This document shows, piece after piece, positions 34,650-43,764 of a DNA stretch of 64,000 nt. The DNA lies in contig NZ_JAGXJY010000018.1 of the NCBI RefSeq assembly GCF_019091085.1, positions 1 through 64,000 of the forward strand, read 5' to 3'. Numbering within the stretch: the first letter of the stretch is position 1; each line of letters opens with the position of its first letter. Below the pieces are notes generated by a model. That model was not told the DNA's origin. It did no database searches and saw only the letters and a list, made by a program, of their open reading frames with translations. This DNA comes from Mesorhizobium sp. GbtcB19. Its GTDB lineage: Bacteria > Pseudomonadota > Alphaproteobacteria > Rhizobiales > Rhizobiaceae. The position numbers and the translations under genes are program-made.

Positions 34650-34697
34650 CGAGGACAAGCGAACGGGCCGGCGCGAAACGCCAGCCTGTTCATTGCT

Positions 34698-34722
34698 CAT
34701 CTCCACCGTTGCGGTGGAGATG
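34698..34722 (+). terminator. terminator-like hairpin after aas
   Basis: Perfect 11-bp stem CATCTCCACCG / CGGTGGAGATG with a TTG loop, 49 bases after the aas stop. The following bases (ATTAGCATG) are not a T-run, so termination could be weak or the stem may protect the mRNA end. Confidence 0.55.
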
Positions 34723-34815
34723 ATTAGCATGTTAACTTCCTTTTCGGTTGCAGCGGCTCCGCCGTTGCGTCTCAATCCCGCGAAGACGGGAATTCATGAA
34801 CCGGAGGAGGAAACG

Positions 34816-35763
34816 ATGCACGGCCATCATGTGAGCGTCGCCGACGGCGAAGCCTTCCTGTCAGCCTCGCGGATGCTGTTCGGCCCGATCACCCAGCGTT
34901 TCTCGCGCGGCGAGGCGCCGTCGCTGCCGAAACTGGTCTCGGTCAATCTCGGCGCCTGCCGCCTGTCGGAGATCCGGGCCAAGTCGCATCTGGTCCTCAA
35001 CGACCGCGCCTTCTGGCGCAGCTTCGATCCGGACGCGATCAAGATCCTGATGCAGTTGAAGGGCCGCAGCCGCTTCGAGCAGCGTGAGACGGCGATCGAT
35101 CTCGGCCCGCGCGCGGCGATCATCTATGATCCGGTGCGCAGCTATTCGCTGCAGAACCTTTCCGATGTCGACCAGCTCATCCTGCAGGTGCCGCGCTCGA
35201 CCTTCGGCGACGAGACGCTGGCGCGGCTTTCAGCGCCGGTGCCGCTGCCGGGCGAGGACGACAGCCTGACCCATATCGTGTCCGGCCTGATGCAGATGGC
35301 GATCGGCGAGGCGCACAAGCTCGACGAAGCCGGCTGCCGCCGCGTTGGCGAAAGCCTGATCCAGCTCGTCAACGGGCTGATCCAGGCCAAGCCGATGGCG
35401 CCGGAATTCCGCCGCTCGCCGCTGGAGGCGCTGCGCGAACGCATCGTCGCCTATATCGATGCCAACCTCGCGCGCAGCAGTCTCTCGGCCGAGGACATCG
35501 CCCGCCACATGGGCTGCTCGCGCCGCTATTTGCACCGCGCCTTCGAAGGCGAAGGCATGACGCTGGAGCGCTTCGTCTGGGACAGGCGGCTGGAGCGCAG
35601 CAAGGAGGAACTGCTCTCGCCGGCACGGGCCTCGGCCTCGATCTCCGAAATCGCCTTTGCCTGCGGCTTCAATTCGAGCGCGCATTTCTCACGGGCGTTC
35701 AAGAGCAAGTATGATGTGGCGCCGAGGGAGTTAAGGGAGCGGGTGAGGTTGGTGGTGCATTGA
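34816..35763 (+). CDS. AraC-family transcriptional regulator
   Basis: 315 residues. The N-terminal 190 residues form an AraC-binding-like sensor domain (LNDRAFWRSFDPDAIKILMQLKG in pieces: HLVLNDRAFWRS, IYDPVRSYSLQNL). The C-terminal AraC HTH pair is clear: LSAEDIARHMGCSRRYLHRAFEGEGMTLERFVWDRRLERS and ISEIAFACGFNSSAHFSRAFKSKYDVAPRELR. ATG 34816 follows GGAGGAGGAAACG. It stands alone; its target is not obvious, as the neighbouring SDR is convergent. Confidence 0.88.
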   Translation: MHGHHVSVADGEAFLSASRMLFGPITQRFSRGEAPSLPKLVSVNLGACRLSEIRAKSHLVLNDRAFWRSFDPDAIKILMQLKGRSRFEQRETAIDLGPRAAIIYDPVRSYSLQNLSDVDQLILQVPRSTFGDETLARLSAPVPLPGEDDSLTHIVSGLMQMAIGEAHKLDEAGCRRVGESLIQLVNGLIQAKPMAPEFRRSPLEALRERIVAYIDANLARSSLSAEDIARHMGCSRRYLHRAFEGEGMTLERFVWDRRLERSKEELLSPARASASISEIAFACGFNSSAHFSRAFKSKYDVAPRELRERVRLVVH

Positions 35764-35859
35764 GGGCGAGGTGATGCCCACCGGCAGCAGGCACGCTCCT
35801 CCTGCCTGACTCGCGGGGAGCTCACTCACTCGCCCGCAAGCCGCTTGGCAGCAAAGCCC

Positions 35860-36585
35860 CTACATATTCGCCGCAGTCGGGCGCACGATCACTTCGTTGA
35901 CATCGACGCCGTCGGGTTGCTCGAGGGCGAAGCGGATCGCGCGGGCTATGGCTACCGGCGACAGCGACTTCTGGCGCCACTCCTTCAGCGCCGACGCCAC
36001 CTGGGGATCGCTGATGTCGTCGCCCAGTTCGGTCGCGGTCACGCCGGGGGAGATGATCGTGGCGCGGATGTCGTCGTGCTCCTGGCGCAGGCCTTCGGTG
36101 ATCGCCCACACCGCATATTTGGTGCCACAATAGACCGCCGCGGTTGGGAGCACGAGATGCGCACCGACGGACGCGACGTTGACGATATGCCCGTTCTTCT
36201 GCGCCACGAAGCGGGGCAGCACCGAGGCGATCCCGTTCAGGACGCCGAAGATGTTGACGTTTATCATGCGCGCCCACTCATCGCGCTTCAGCGCGGCAAG
36301 CGGGGACAGCGGCATGACGCCGGCATTGTTGACCAGCACGTCGATCCGCCCGAATTGCGCATGAGCGGCATCGGCGAAAGCGTCGAAGCTCGCCGCATCC
36401 GTCACGTCGAGCTCGCGCCAGGCGACCCCTTCGCCGATTTCCCGCGCCAGCGCCGCCAGGCGCTCGGTGCGGCGGGCGCCGATGAACAGCCTGGCGCCGG
36501 CCGCGGCGAGCTCGCGAACCGTCGCTTCGCCGATGCCGCTCGAGGCGCCGGTGATGAGCACAATCTTGTCTTTCAGTCCCGTCAT
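35860..36585 (-). CDS. SDR family oxidoreductase
   Basis: 241 residues. NADP-binding TGASSGIG, NNAGVMPLSP, active-site VNVASVGAHLVLPTAAVYCGTKYA (Ser-Tyr-Lys), ATIISPGVTATELGDDI. It belongs to the YdfG/clavaldehyde-like group often kept under an adjacent AraC regulator. ATG 36585, following an AAGGAAACG ribosome binding site; the in-frame extension to 36675 lies in the divergent promoter region. The AraC gene on the other strand is the probable regulator. Confidence 0.87.
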   Translation of the reverse strand: MTGLKDKIVLITGASSGIGEATVRELAAAGARLFIGARRTERLAALAREIGEGVAWRELDVTDAASFDAFADAAHAQFGRIDVLVNNAGVMPLSPLAALKRDEWARMINVNIFGVLNGIASVLPRFVAQKNGHIVNVASVGAHLVLPTAAVYCGTKYAVWAITEGLRQEHDDIRATIISPGVTATELGDDISDPQVASALKEWRQKSLSPVAIARAIRFALEQPDGVDVNEVIVRPTAANM

Positions 36586-36735
36586 GGTCGTTTCCTTCTT
36601 CGTCTGCGGTGACGGGACGCAAGATGGTGGCTCGAAGCCGGATGGCGGTAGCGTGATCGTCCAAAGAGTTTGCACGATCCTCCAAATGAGCCGACCAAGC
36701 CTTGCAACATGGCGCGCGATGCAGATTTATGCGGC

Positions 36736-37632
36736 ATGGACAAAATTGCCGACCTGGCTCAGATAATCTCGCGGTTCGCGCCGGTTTCCGGCATGACCGG
36801 CACCGCGGTGCCGCGGTTGACGCTCTTTCGTGCCGACCATCCCAGCGCGCCGCTGCCGGCGGTCTATGACGCCTCGCTTTGCATAATCGCCCAAGGGTCG
36901 AAACGTGTCTCGCTGGCCGGCCAGAGCGTGGTCTATGACGCTTCGAGCTATCTTCTCGTCTCGGTCGACCTGCATCTGGTCGGCCATGTGCTGGAGGCCA
37001 GTCCCGACGCGCCGTATCTTTGCTGCAAGATCGATCTCAATTCCGCGGCCCTTGCCGACCTGCTATTGACGGAAGGTAGCGTTCCTCCCGGCGGTGACCC
37101 GCCCGTACTTGCCGTCTATCCGGGCGAGCCTGACCTGATCGATGCCGCCTGCCGGCTTGTCAGGTTGCTCGATCGCCCCGAGAGCATCGGGGCCCTGGCG
37201 CCGCTGATCGAGCGCGAGATCCTCTACCGGCTGCTCACCGGGCCGCACGGCGCGACGCTTCGCCAGATGGCGTCCGTGGGCAGTCACCTGAACCAGATCA
37301 GCCGCGCCATCGCCACGATCCGCGGCGGCTTCCACACGCAGTTGCGGATCGACGAGATTGCCGCCGCGTCGGGCATGAGCCCATCGTCGCTTCACGCCCA
37401 CTTCAAGGCGATCACCCGCATGACCCCGCTCGAATACCAAAAGCAATTACGACTGCAGGAAGCGCGAAGGCTGATGCTGGCGGACGGGGCGAGCGCGGGC
37501 ACGGCCGGCTTCGCGGTCGGCTATGACAGCCCCTCGCAGTTCAGCCGCGAATATCGCCGCCTGTTCGGCGCTCCGCCGCGCCGGGACATTGATCGCCTGC
37601 AGGCGATGCCGGGCTCCGCCACGGCCTACTGA
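36736..37632 (+). CDS. AraC-family regulator with AraC_N domain
   Basis: 298 residues from the ATG at 36736 (ATG 36709 possible; neither has a clear ribosome binding site). The N-terminal AraC_N domain shows GTAVPRLTLFRADHPSAPLPAVYDASLCIIAQGSKRV in pieces and YLLVSVDLHLVGHVLEASP. HTH region: LRIDEIAAASGMSPSSLHAHFKAITRMTPLEYQKQLRLQEAR and the second helix GFAVGYDSPSQFSREYRRLFG. Typical partner of the divergent SDR gene. Confidence 0.87.
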   Translation: MDKIADLAQIISRFAPVSGMTGTAVPRLTLFRADHPSAPLPAVYDASLCIIAQGSKRVSLAGQSVVYDASSYLLVSVDLHLVGHVLEASPDAPYLCCKIDLNSAALADLLLTEGSVPPGGDPPVLAVYPGEPDLIDAACRLVRLLDRPESIGALAPLIEREILYRLLTGPHGATLRQMASVGSHLNQISRAIATIRGGFHTQLRIDEIAAASGMSPSSLHAHFKAITRMTPLEYQKQLRLQEARRLMLADGASAGTAGFAVGYDSPSQFSREYRRLFGAPPRRDIDRLQAMPGSATAY

Positions 37633-37653
37633 GCCTTACGGCCAACGCCGCCC

Positions 37654-39720
37654 TCAGGCCGACTTCAGCACCGTGAACGGCCGCTTCTGCACCGGCCGCT
37701 TGGTCTGGAAACTTGCCGCCGGCAGCGGGCGGCCGACATGGTAGCCTTGCACCTTGTCGATGCCGAATTCGCGCATCAGCGCCATCTGCTCGTCGGTTTC
37801 CACGCCCTCGACCAGGATCTTGTGGCCGCGGTTGCGGACCAGCGCGATGATGTCCTGGAGCATCGCCATGCCCTTGGGCGTGCCGCAGTCGTGCAGGAAC
37901 GAACGATCGATCTTGACCGTGTCGAAATCGATCAGGCGCAACCACGACAGGCCGGCGAAGCCGGTGCCGAAATCGTCGAGCCAGATCCTGATGCCGAGGA
38001 GCTTCAGGTCGCTGATACAGCGCAGGATGTCGGAGTCCATCTCCAGCTCGCGCCCCTCGGTGATCTCGAAGGCCAGCCGGCTGCCGGCGACGCCGGTCTC
38101 GCCGAGGATGCCGGCGACGGACGTCGCGAAGCCGGGCGTCTTGAGCTGGATCGGCGATACGTTGACGCTGACGAGACGGATATGGTCGTGCGCCAACAGA
38201 TCGGTGCACACCGTCCTGATTGCCCAGCGCCCGAGCTCGAGGATGGCGCCGGTGCGTTCGGCGACGGGAATGAACAGGCTTGGCGGAACCAGTATGCCGT
38301 CGAGCATTTTCAGGCGCATCAGCGCCTCGACGGCGTCGAACCGGCCGGACGCGACATCCTGGATCGGCTGATAGACCAGCGAAACGAGATCCCGTTCGAC
38401 GGCGATCTTCAGCAGGGCCGCGATGTTCTCGCTCTCATCGCTCGATTGCGGATCGGTCGGATCGAACAATCGCGCGCAATTGCGGCCGCCGGCCTTCGCC
38501 AGGTAAAGCGCGCGGTCGGCCTCGTGGATGATCTTCTCCAGCTTGCCGCCGGCTTGCGTCCGGGTGAACGCGGCGCCGACGCTCACCGTCACGATGGAGG
38601 TGCCGTCCCGCCGCAGCTCATGCGTCAGCGCCAGGTCCTCCACCGTGCGGCAAATGGCTTGCGCGAGGTCCGAGACCTGATCCTTGTCGTTCATACGCGC
38701 CAGCACGATGAATTCCTCGCCGCCATAGCGCCCGATCGAGGCATTGTGTTGCCGGACGAGATCGCTCAGCGCGTTGGCGACATGGATCAGGCAGCGATCG
38801 CCTTCCTGATGGCCGTAGCAGTCGTTGAACTTCTTGAAGAAATCGACGTCGATGAGGATCGCCGCGAAACGAACGCCGAGCTTCTGCCAGTCACTCCAGC
38901 AGTCCCTGAGTTTCTCGTCGATCGCGCGCCGGTTCTCCAGGCCCGTCAGCGGATCGGTGCGCGACAGCCGCAACAGCGCCTTGCCGCGTTCGGTGGCCTC
39001 GTTGTGCTGGATCTTGGCTTCCAGCGCATTGAGGAAGACGTTGTAGCGCTCCTCGTTCAGCTTCCAGTTCACATAAGAGGTGAAGGTAAAGCACGAGACG
39101 TAGAACGTGCCGAACACCAGCTTGTATGTGAACGAGGCGGGTACAAAATAATTCACCACGTACAATATGCACAGGATTATGGTCGACGTGATGATCGACG
39201 TTTTGAAACTGAACGTGAAGAAGAGGTTGGCACTCATCATGAAGATCGTGCCGAACACCATATAATAGGCGACTGCTTCCCGTTCCGCGCCCAAGGATGT
39301 CGGCCACAGCCAGCCGATATAGCCAAAGATGATGGCGGCGGCGCAGGTCATATCCAGCCATTGCGTGGCAACGCCGCGGCGAAGCTGCCCCTCAAGCGTC
39401 AGCAGCGCCGTGAGGCCGACGGCAAAGCGCGCCGTGATCGTGTAGAGCGCCACATCCGGTATCAGCAGCAGATCCGTCGCCGAGAACAGCACATAGATGG
39501 CAACGGCCATCCAAAGACCGGGCCTGGCTTCCTTGCGGCGCTTGGCCTGCGATTCCTCACGGTAAAGGACGCGCAGTTCGTTCGGCCCCGGGCCGGGGCG
39601 CGGCTCGTAGGGCTCGACATGCGCCATATCGGCCAATCTCGATGCGACGCGTTCGTTGGCAATGAAACCCTGTTCAAGGGGTTTTTGCGCTTCGAACTCT
39701 TTTCTCGCTTCTGCCCCCAC
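37654..39720 (-). CDS. membrane-anchored diguanylate cyclase/phosphodiesterase (GGDEF-EAL)
   Basis: 688 residues. About six membrane segments between 70 and 215, then GGDEF (about 250-415) with active GGEEF at 333-337, then EAL (about 435-675) with EALMR (465-469), FEITE, LDDFGTGFAGL (581-591), KIDRSFL and EGVET (638-642). Both sites look intact, so it could make and degrade cyclic di-GMP; no RxxD inhibitory site precedes GGEEF. Start is GTG 39720 with AGGAG upstream. Divergent from the methyltransferase-like gene. Confidence 0.88.
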   Translation of the reverse strand: MGAEARKEFEAQKPLEQGFIANERVASRLADMAHVEPYEPRPGPGPNELRVLYREESQAKRRKEARPGLWMAVAIYVLFSATDLLLIPDVALYTITARFAVGLTALLTLEGQLRRGVATQWLDMTCAAAIIFGYIGWLWPTSLGAEREAVAYYMVFGTIFMMSANLFFTFSFKTSIITSTIILCILYVVNYFVPASFTYKLVFGTFYVSCFTFTSYVNWKLNEERYNVFLNALEAKIQHNEATERGKALLRLSRTDPLTGLENRRAIDEKLRDCWSDWQKLGVRFAAILIDVDFFKKFNDCYGHQEGDRCLIHVANALSDLVRQHNASIGRYGGEEFIVLARMNDKDQVSDLAQAICRTVEDLALTHELRRDGTSIVTVSVGAAFTRTQAGGKLEKIIHEADRALYLAKAGGRNCARLFDPTDPQSSDESENIAALLKIAVERDLVSLVYQPIQDVASGRFDAVEALMRLKMLDGILVPPSLFIPVAERTGAILELGRWAIRTVCTDLLAHDHIRLVSVNVSPIQLKTPGFATSVAGILGETGVAGSRLAFEITEGRELEMDSDILRCISDLKLLGIRIWLDDFGTGFAGLSWLRLIDFDTVKIDRSFLHDCGTPKGMAMLQDIIALVRNRGHKILVEGVETDEQMALMREFGIDKVQGYHVGRPLPAASFQTKRPVQKRPFTVLKSA

Positions 39721-39942
39721 GCGGGCCCGCTCCTAGGGAAACAACGATTTGCCGAGCAATAAAATGCCACGGCGGGAGACAAGTTTGCGTTAACTCGAAC
39801 CCGGATTCCGACCCGCAAAATATCCAATGAAGCGAGATGGTTAGCGGGAAATTAATCATATTGGCAAAATGCTACCGATCACCGTTGGCAAATCCGACAT
39901 TCTACGCAATAAATTAATGGACTGTTAACCACGGAGTATCCG

Positions 39943-40977
39943 GTGCAGACCGTTTTTGATGGCAAGAGCCTGATTACTGCCAAGACGATTGCCGCCGGCC
40001 TGCATCGAGGAAAACCCGAGCACCATGGCGAAGCGTTCGAAACCGCTCGCGCGGAGCTGGCGCTGATCCTGTTGACGACACAGCAGCAGATCGAGCAGCA
40101 GAAGAACCCTGCCGAGATTGTCCGCCGGCTGCTGTCAGTGCTCAATGCGTTGCGCTCCAGGGTCCATCCAGACGTCTGGCAGGCCCTGATACCGGTGGCG
40201 CAGAACCACGCGATCCTGCAATATTTCCTCCAGGACCCGCTCACGCACTGGTCCTTCACCAAGCCCAGGGGCTATTCCGGCGACGCGCAGCTGCTCGACT
40301 ACATCTACTGCGACCCGCACGTGGCCGACGACGTGGCAAACGCCTCGGAGATCGGCAAAGCGCTCTACAGCCATACGCAAAATGTACCGTCCTGCGTCGC
40401 GGCGCGGGAACGGCGCGACCTGTTGACCCGCTATGTCGACGAGACCGCGGCAATGAACGGACCGGACGCCGAGGTGCTGGCGATCGCGGCCGGCCATTTG
40501 CGCGAGGCCAATCGTTCGACCGCGCTCGCCGAGCGCAGGCTCAAGCGCTGGGTTGCGCTCGACCAGGATCCGCAGAGCGTCGGGCTGATCGCGCGCGACT
40601 TCCAGGGCACCGCGATCGAGGCCGTCGATGGTTCGGTGCGGACGGTGCTGACCAGGAGCCACAAGCTCGGCAAGTTCGATCTGATCTATGCCTCGGGCCT
40701 TTACGACTACCTCCAGCACAACGTCGCCGTGAAGCTCACCAAGACCTGCCTGCAGATGCTGAAGCCGAACGGCAGGTTCCTGTTTGCGAACTATGCCGAC
40801 GGCACGCCCGATGCCGGTTACCGCGAAACCTTCATGGACTGGGTGCTGCTGCTGCGCTCGGAGGCCAACATGTGGAACATCATCAACGCCAGCGTCGACC
40901 GCAACACCGTCGACGCGCAGGTGTTTTACGGCGAGAACCGCAACGTGCTCTACGCGGTGATCGAAAAGCGTGGGTAG
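39943..40977 (+). CDS. SAM-dependent methyltransferase-like protein
   Basis: 344 residues. The N-terminal 130 are helical; the C-terminal half has a class I methyltransferase pattern: EVLAIAAGHLREA (motif I-like but with AAGHL instead of the GxGxG loop), WVALDQDPQSV (acidic ribose-binding loop), FDLIYASGLYDYLQ and LKPNGRFLFANYADG. The family is often labelled extracellular factor 3-hydroxypalmitate methyl ester biosynthesis, after a Ralstonia signal enzyme; that is a family label, not evidence of this product. GTG start at 39943 with GGAG upstream. Divergent from a cyclic di-GMP enzyme. Confidence 0.65.
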   Translation: MQTVFDGKSLITAKTIAAGLHRGKPEHHGEAFETARAELALILLTTQQQIEQQKNPAEIVRRLLSVLNALRSRVHPDVWQALIPVAQNHAILQYFLQDPLTHWSFTKPRGYSGDAQLLDYIYCDPHVADDVANASEIGKALYSHTQNVPSCVAARERRDLLTRYVDETAAMNGPDAEVLAIAAGHLREANRSTALAERRLKRWVALDQDPQSVGLIARDFQGTAIEAVDGSVRTVLTRSHKLGKFDLIYASGLYDYLQHNVAVKLTKTCLQMLKPNGRFLFANYADGTPDAGYRETFMDWVLLLRSEANMWNIINASVDRNTVDAQVFYGENRNVLYAVIEKRG

Positions 40978-41135
40978 GCGGCAGCGCCGACATCCGGCGA
41001 GCGCCCGGCATGAATTGTCGACTGAATTTGGCCAAAGGTGACTTCATCTGCCGCTTGGCGAATGACCGCCTCGCGCTTCATGTCGTCCCTAGCTATGCTC
41101 GATGCCTAAAGCGGACATCGTCGGCGACTTGGAGC

Positions 41136-41164
41136 AGTTCAGCGTTTCATAAAATCGCTGAACT
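41136..41164. repeat. palindrome in degenerate rhizobial intergenic repeat
   Basis: Perfect 9-bp inverted repeat AGTTCAGCG / CGCTGAACT with an 11-base loop, followed by ACGCAATTCCGGACGG (41184-41199) and CTGAAATTGC (41243-41252), which looks like a worn copy of a repeat I recognise from Mesorhizobium intergenic regions. It lies in a 420-bp gap (40978-41398) with visibly lower GC, the boundary between the methyltransferase gene and the TIR operon. Nothing else is recognisable there. Confidence 0.5.
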
Positions 41165-41398
41165 CATCTAACTGTTTGATTTTACGCAATTCCGGACGGA
41201 AGGCTACGGCGAAGTCGCCGAGCCTGACCGCAGCGCAATTTTCCTGAAATTGCTCAAGGCCGCTGTCCTGACAAAGACGAGCGGCGGGAGGCGATCCTCG
41301 CAAGATCGCTCTTGTCTTGTCGCGTGGCTGCTACAACCGAATGGCTAGCTTTGAACGTAAAGCTTTCAAGAGAGCTTCATCGGCTGTCAGAGACGACA

Positions 41399-41560
41399 AT
41401 GGCCGACAGCATAGATGGCGAAAAAAGTTCGTCGAAGAGTGATCTCTTTCGCATCGCTGCCGAGATAGTTGGACTCGACTTGCAGCAAGGTGTTAGCTTT
41501 TCTAGTAAAAGCCCGGCGACCGACGCTTGTGCTTGGAGGGGAGTGCCTCGTCACCGATGA
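41399..41560 (+). CDS. possible 53-residue protein overlapping the TIR gene
   Basis: ATG 41399 to TGA 41558-41560; its stop overlaps the TIR gene's ATG (ATGA), a typical operon junction. It starts MADSIDGEKSSSKSDLFRIA and has no recognised family. An upstream in-frame start at 41312 would give 82 residues. The overlap supports it; the absence of a strong ribosome binding site (AGAGACGAC) does not. If not translated, it is leader sequence for the TIR gene. Confidence 0.3.
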   Translation: MADSIDGEKSSSKSDLFRIAAEIVGLDLQQGVSFSSKSPATDACAWRGVPRHR

Positions 41561-42825
41561 GCCGCATCTTTGTCAGCCATATCAACCAGGACGAAGTGTC
41601 CGATCGATTTCTGGGAGACCTCTGCAGTTCGCTGCGGGCGCGCCACATGGAGGTGCTGATCGATATTGAACGGTTGAAGCCCGGTTCGCTCTGGCGCAAA
41701 GAGATCTATACTTGGCTCAGCATCTGCCATGCCGCGGTGGTGCTCATCTCGCCGAAGGCCCTCAGCGACGACAGCATCTGGGTGCCGCGCGAGACGTCAT
41801 TGCTCATGTGGCGGCGTGCGCTCGACCCGAAACTCACGATTATCCCGGTGCTGTGCCCGGGCGTCACGCTGGAAGCCGTCGAAGCGAGCAATCGCTTCCG
41901 CGACCTTCAGATCCGTGAAATGCAGGTCGTCAATCTGGACGCCGTGAAGAATCCCGTCGAGGCCATTCTTGGCAGTCTCGACGGGATCGGCACGAGGGGC
42001 GCGACGCCGTTCGACGAGCTGGTCGACGTCATCGTGCCGCTTTTGCGCGGTCTCGAGCCCGAGCATATCGAGCAGGCCGCGCAACTGGCCAAAAACGAGC
42101 CAACTGGAATTGGCTCGATCGCCGATCCGCGCCGCAACCTGGCGTTCCGAATGCTCTCATCGGACCTGGAAGACCTGCGGCCGATGCTTGACCATCTCTT
42201 CGCCCGATCGCAGGCGTCGGCGCGCGCGGATCTCGGGGACGTGTTGTCGATTGTCGGCGCGAACTGGGTCGACCTGGAGGCGGCGCAGTGGATCGCCAAG
42301 GAGAGTGCCGAGCGAATGGCGGGAAGGCCGGCACGCGCGATCGCGCTCAATGCCTCGTCGCTGTTCGCGGCAGAAATGTATCTCCAGCGAGCGAGCTATC
42401 GCCCGCCGGCGGCGCGATGGCCGTTCATCGCCGTGACCGGCGTGTCGGGAAACGAAACGTCCGTTGAAGTGCTCGACGAGATCGACCATGCGCTGGCCGC
42501 GCAAATGCCGTTGGCGCCTGACCCATTTCAGCCGGACATGTCGGCCCGCCGCAAGAGGCAGCTTCAGCACATGCAGAAAACGGGTATCCGGCTTTTCTTC
42601 GTCATGCGCCTCCCCCCTAGCGCGACCCAGCTCATTCCGATGCTGCAGGACCGCTACAGGGAGGCGAATTTCTTCTTCCTCACGGGAGAGAACGAACCGG
42701 ACATGGATCTCTATCCGGCCGACAAGCTGCGGCTGCTCAGTCCGCCACTTGCAGCGGACGTGGAAGACAACGCGCTCGCCACTTTCGATACCTACAGATC
42801 CGCCTATCAGATACCGGCACGGTGA
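41557..42825 (+). CDS. TIR-domain protein, probable NADase effector
   Basis: 422 residues. Residues 1-140 form a TIR domain: RIFVSHINQDE (box 1), MEVLIDIERLKPGSLWRKEI, AAVVLISPKALSDDSIWVPRE with Glu79 in W-V-P-R-E, the position of the catalytic Glu in NADase TIRs such as SARM1. Residues 140-422 match no family I know; they lack a visible P-loop and may sense a partner. ATG 41557 follows GGAGGGGAG at 13 bases. First clear gene of a four-gene operon (TIR, AAA, vWA-like, sheath-like); the AAA gene starts at or before its stop. Cytoplasmic. Confidence 0.85.
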   Translation: MSRIFVSHINQDEVSDRFLGDLCSSLRARHMEVLIDIERLKPGSLWRKEIYTWLSICHAAVVLISPKALSDDSIWVPRETSLLMWRRALDPKLTIIPVLCPGVTLEAVEASNRFRDLQIREMQVVNLDAVKNPVEAILGSLDGIGTRGATPFDELVDVIVPLLRGLEPEHIEQAAQLAKNEPTGIGSIADPRRNLAFRMLSSDLEDLRPMLDHLFARSQASARADLGDVLSIVGANWVDLEAAQWIAKESAERMAGRPARAIALNASSLFAAEMYLQRASYRPPAARWPFIAVTGVSGNETSVEVLDEIDHALAAQMPLAPDPFQPDMSARRKRQLQHMQKTGIRLFFVMRLPPSATQLIPMLQDRYREANFFFLTGENEPDMDLYPADKLRLLSPPLAADVEDNALATFDTYRSAYQIPAR

Positions 42826-42830
42826 CAGGC

Positions 42831-43760
42831 ATGAGCCCGACCTACAAAAAGATTTTCGATCCCGCCTCCCAGCCGCTCGCGCGGATGCACGTCGGCGAAG
42901 GCGTCGGCGACAGGTCCGACCCGAGCAGCTATGTGTTCTCCGACAAGATCGTCCTGGCAATCAATGTCGCTCTCGCGGCGGGCAGACCGCTTCTGGTCCG
43001 TGGTCCCAGCGGCACGGGCAAATCCTCGCTGGCGCGCAGCGTCGCGCGCCACCTTGGATGGTCCTATTTCGAGATGGTGGTGACGTCGCGGACCGAAGCG
43101 CGCGACTTCCTCTGGCGAACGGATCATCTGAAACGCCTGCGCGACGCGCAGGTCGGCGATCCGGTTCAGGACCATGCGGCCTACACCACGCCCGGTGCGC
43201 TGTTCTGGGGTTTCGACCCGAAGATGGCGATCAATCTGCTGAAAAGAACGGGGCGCGCCGGCATGACTCCGACAGGTTATCTCGCCAACGCGACAGGCGC
43301 GGTGGTGCTGATCGACGAGAACGACAAGGCGGAGCCCGATGTCCCCAACAGCCTGCTGGAGCCGTTCGGTACGCTCTCCTTCGATCTCGAGGATCTGGGC
43401 CAACGCGTCAGCGCGCGCAACGCCCCGTTCGTCATGGTCACGACCAACGAGGAACGCGACCTGCCCCAGGCCTTCCTGCGCCGCTGCGTGGAACTGGAGA
43501 TCGACCCGCCGGGCGTCGACCAGCTGGTCGTGATAGCCCAGTCGCATTTTCCGGAAAGCGACCACGATTTTCTCAAGGCAATCGCCCAAAGCATGGTCTC
43601 GCAGTCGAAAGACGGCAACGGGTTCGTCAGTACGGCGGAGTATCTGGACACGATCCGCGCATGCGTAAGGCTTGGGGTCAATCCTTCCGACGAAACCTTC
43701 CGGGCCGTTTCAGAGGCGACGGGACGCAAGCGCGGGCGCATGAGCGCCGACACCAGATAA
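42831..43760 (+). CDS. MoxR-like AAA+ ATPase of the TIR/sheath operon
   Basis: 309 residues. Walker A GPSGTGKSS (58-66), Walker B VVLIDENDKAE (158-168), sensor-1 MVTTNEERDLP (about 202-212), arginine finger FLRRCVELEI (216-224). MoxR ATPases remodel protein assemblies with vWA partners, and the next gene encodes one. GTG at 42822 overlapping the TIR gene stop (GTGA) is an alternative start giving three more residues. It is distinct from the YehL-like ATPase at 15.4 kb: this one has a normal Asp-Glu Walker B. In type VI secretion an unrelated AAA+ protein, ClpV, recycles sheaths; a similar role here is only an idea. Confidence 0.88.
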   Translation: MSPTYKKIFDPASQPLARMHVGEGVGDRSDPSSYVFSDKIVLAINVALAAGRPLLVRGPSGTGKSSLARSVARHLGWSYFEMVVTSRTEARDFLWRTDHLKRLRDAQVGDPVQDHAAYTTPGALFWGFDPKMAINLLKRTGRAGMTPTGYLANATGAVVLIDENDKAEPDVPNSLLEPFGTLSFDLEDLGQRVSARNAPFVMVTTNEERDLPQAFLRRCVELEIDPPGVDQLVVIAQSHFPESDHDFLKAIAQSMVSQSKDGNGFVSTAEYLDTIRACVRLGVNPSDETFRAVSEATGRKRGRMSADTR

Positions 43761-43764
43761 CAAC

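Noticed and set aside
37738..39762. 674-codon + strand frame opposite the GGDEF-EAL gene
   Set aside because: Antisense of a fully motif-supported signalling protein.
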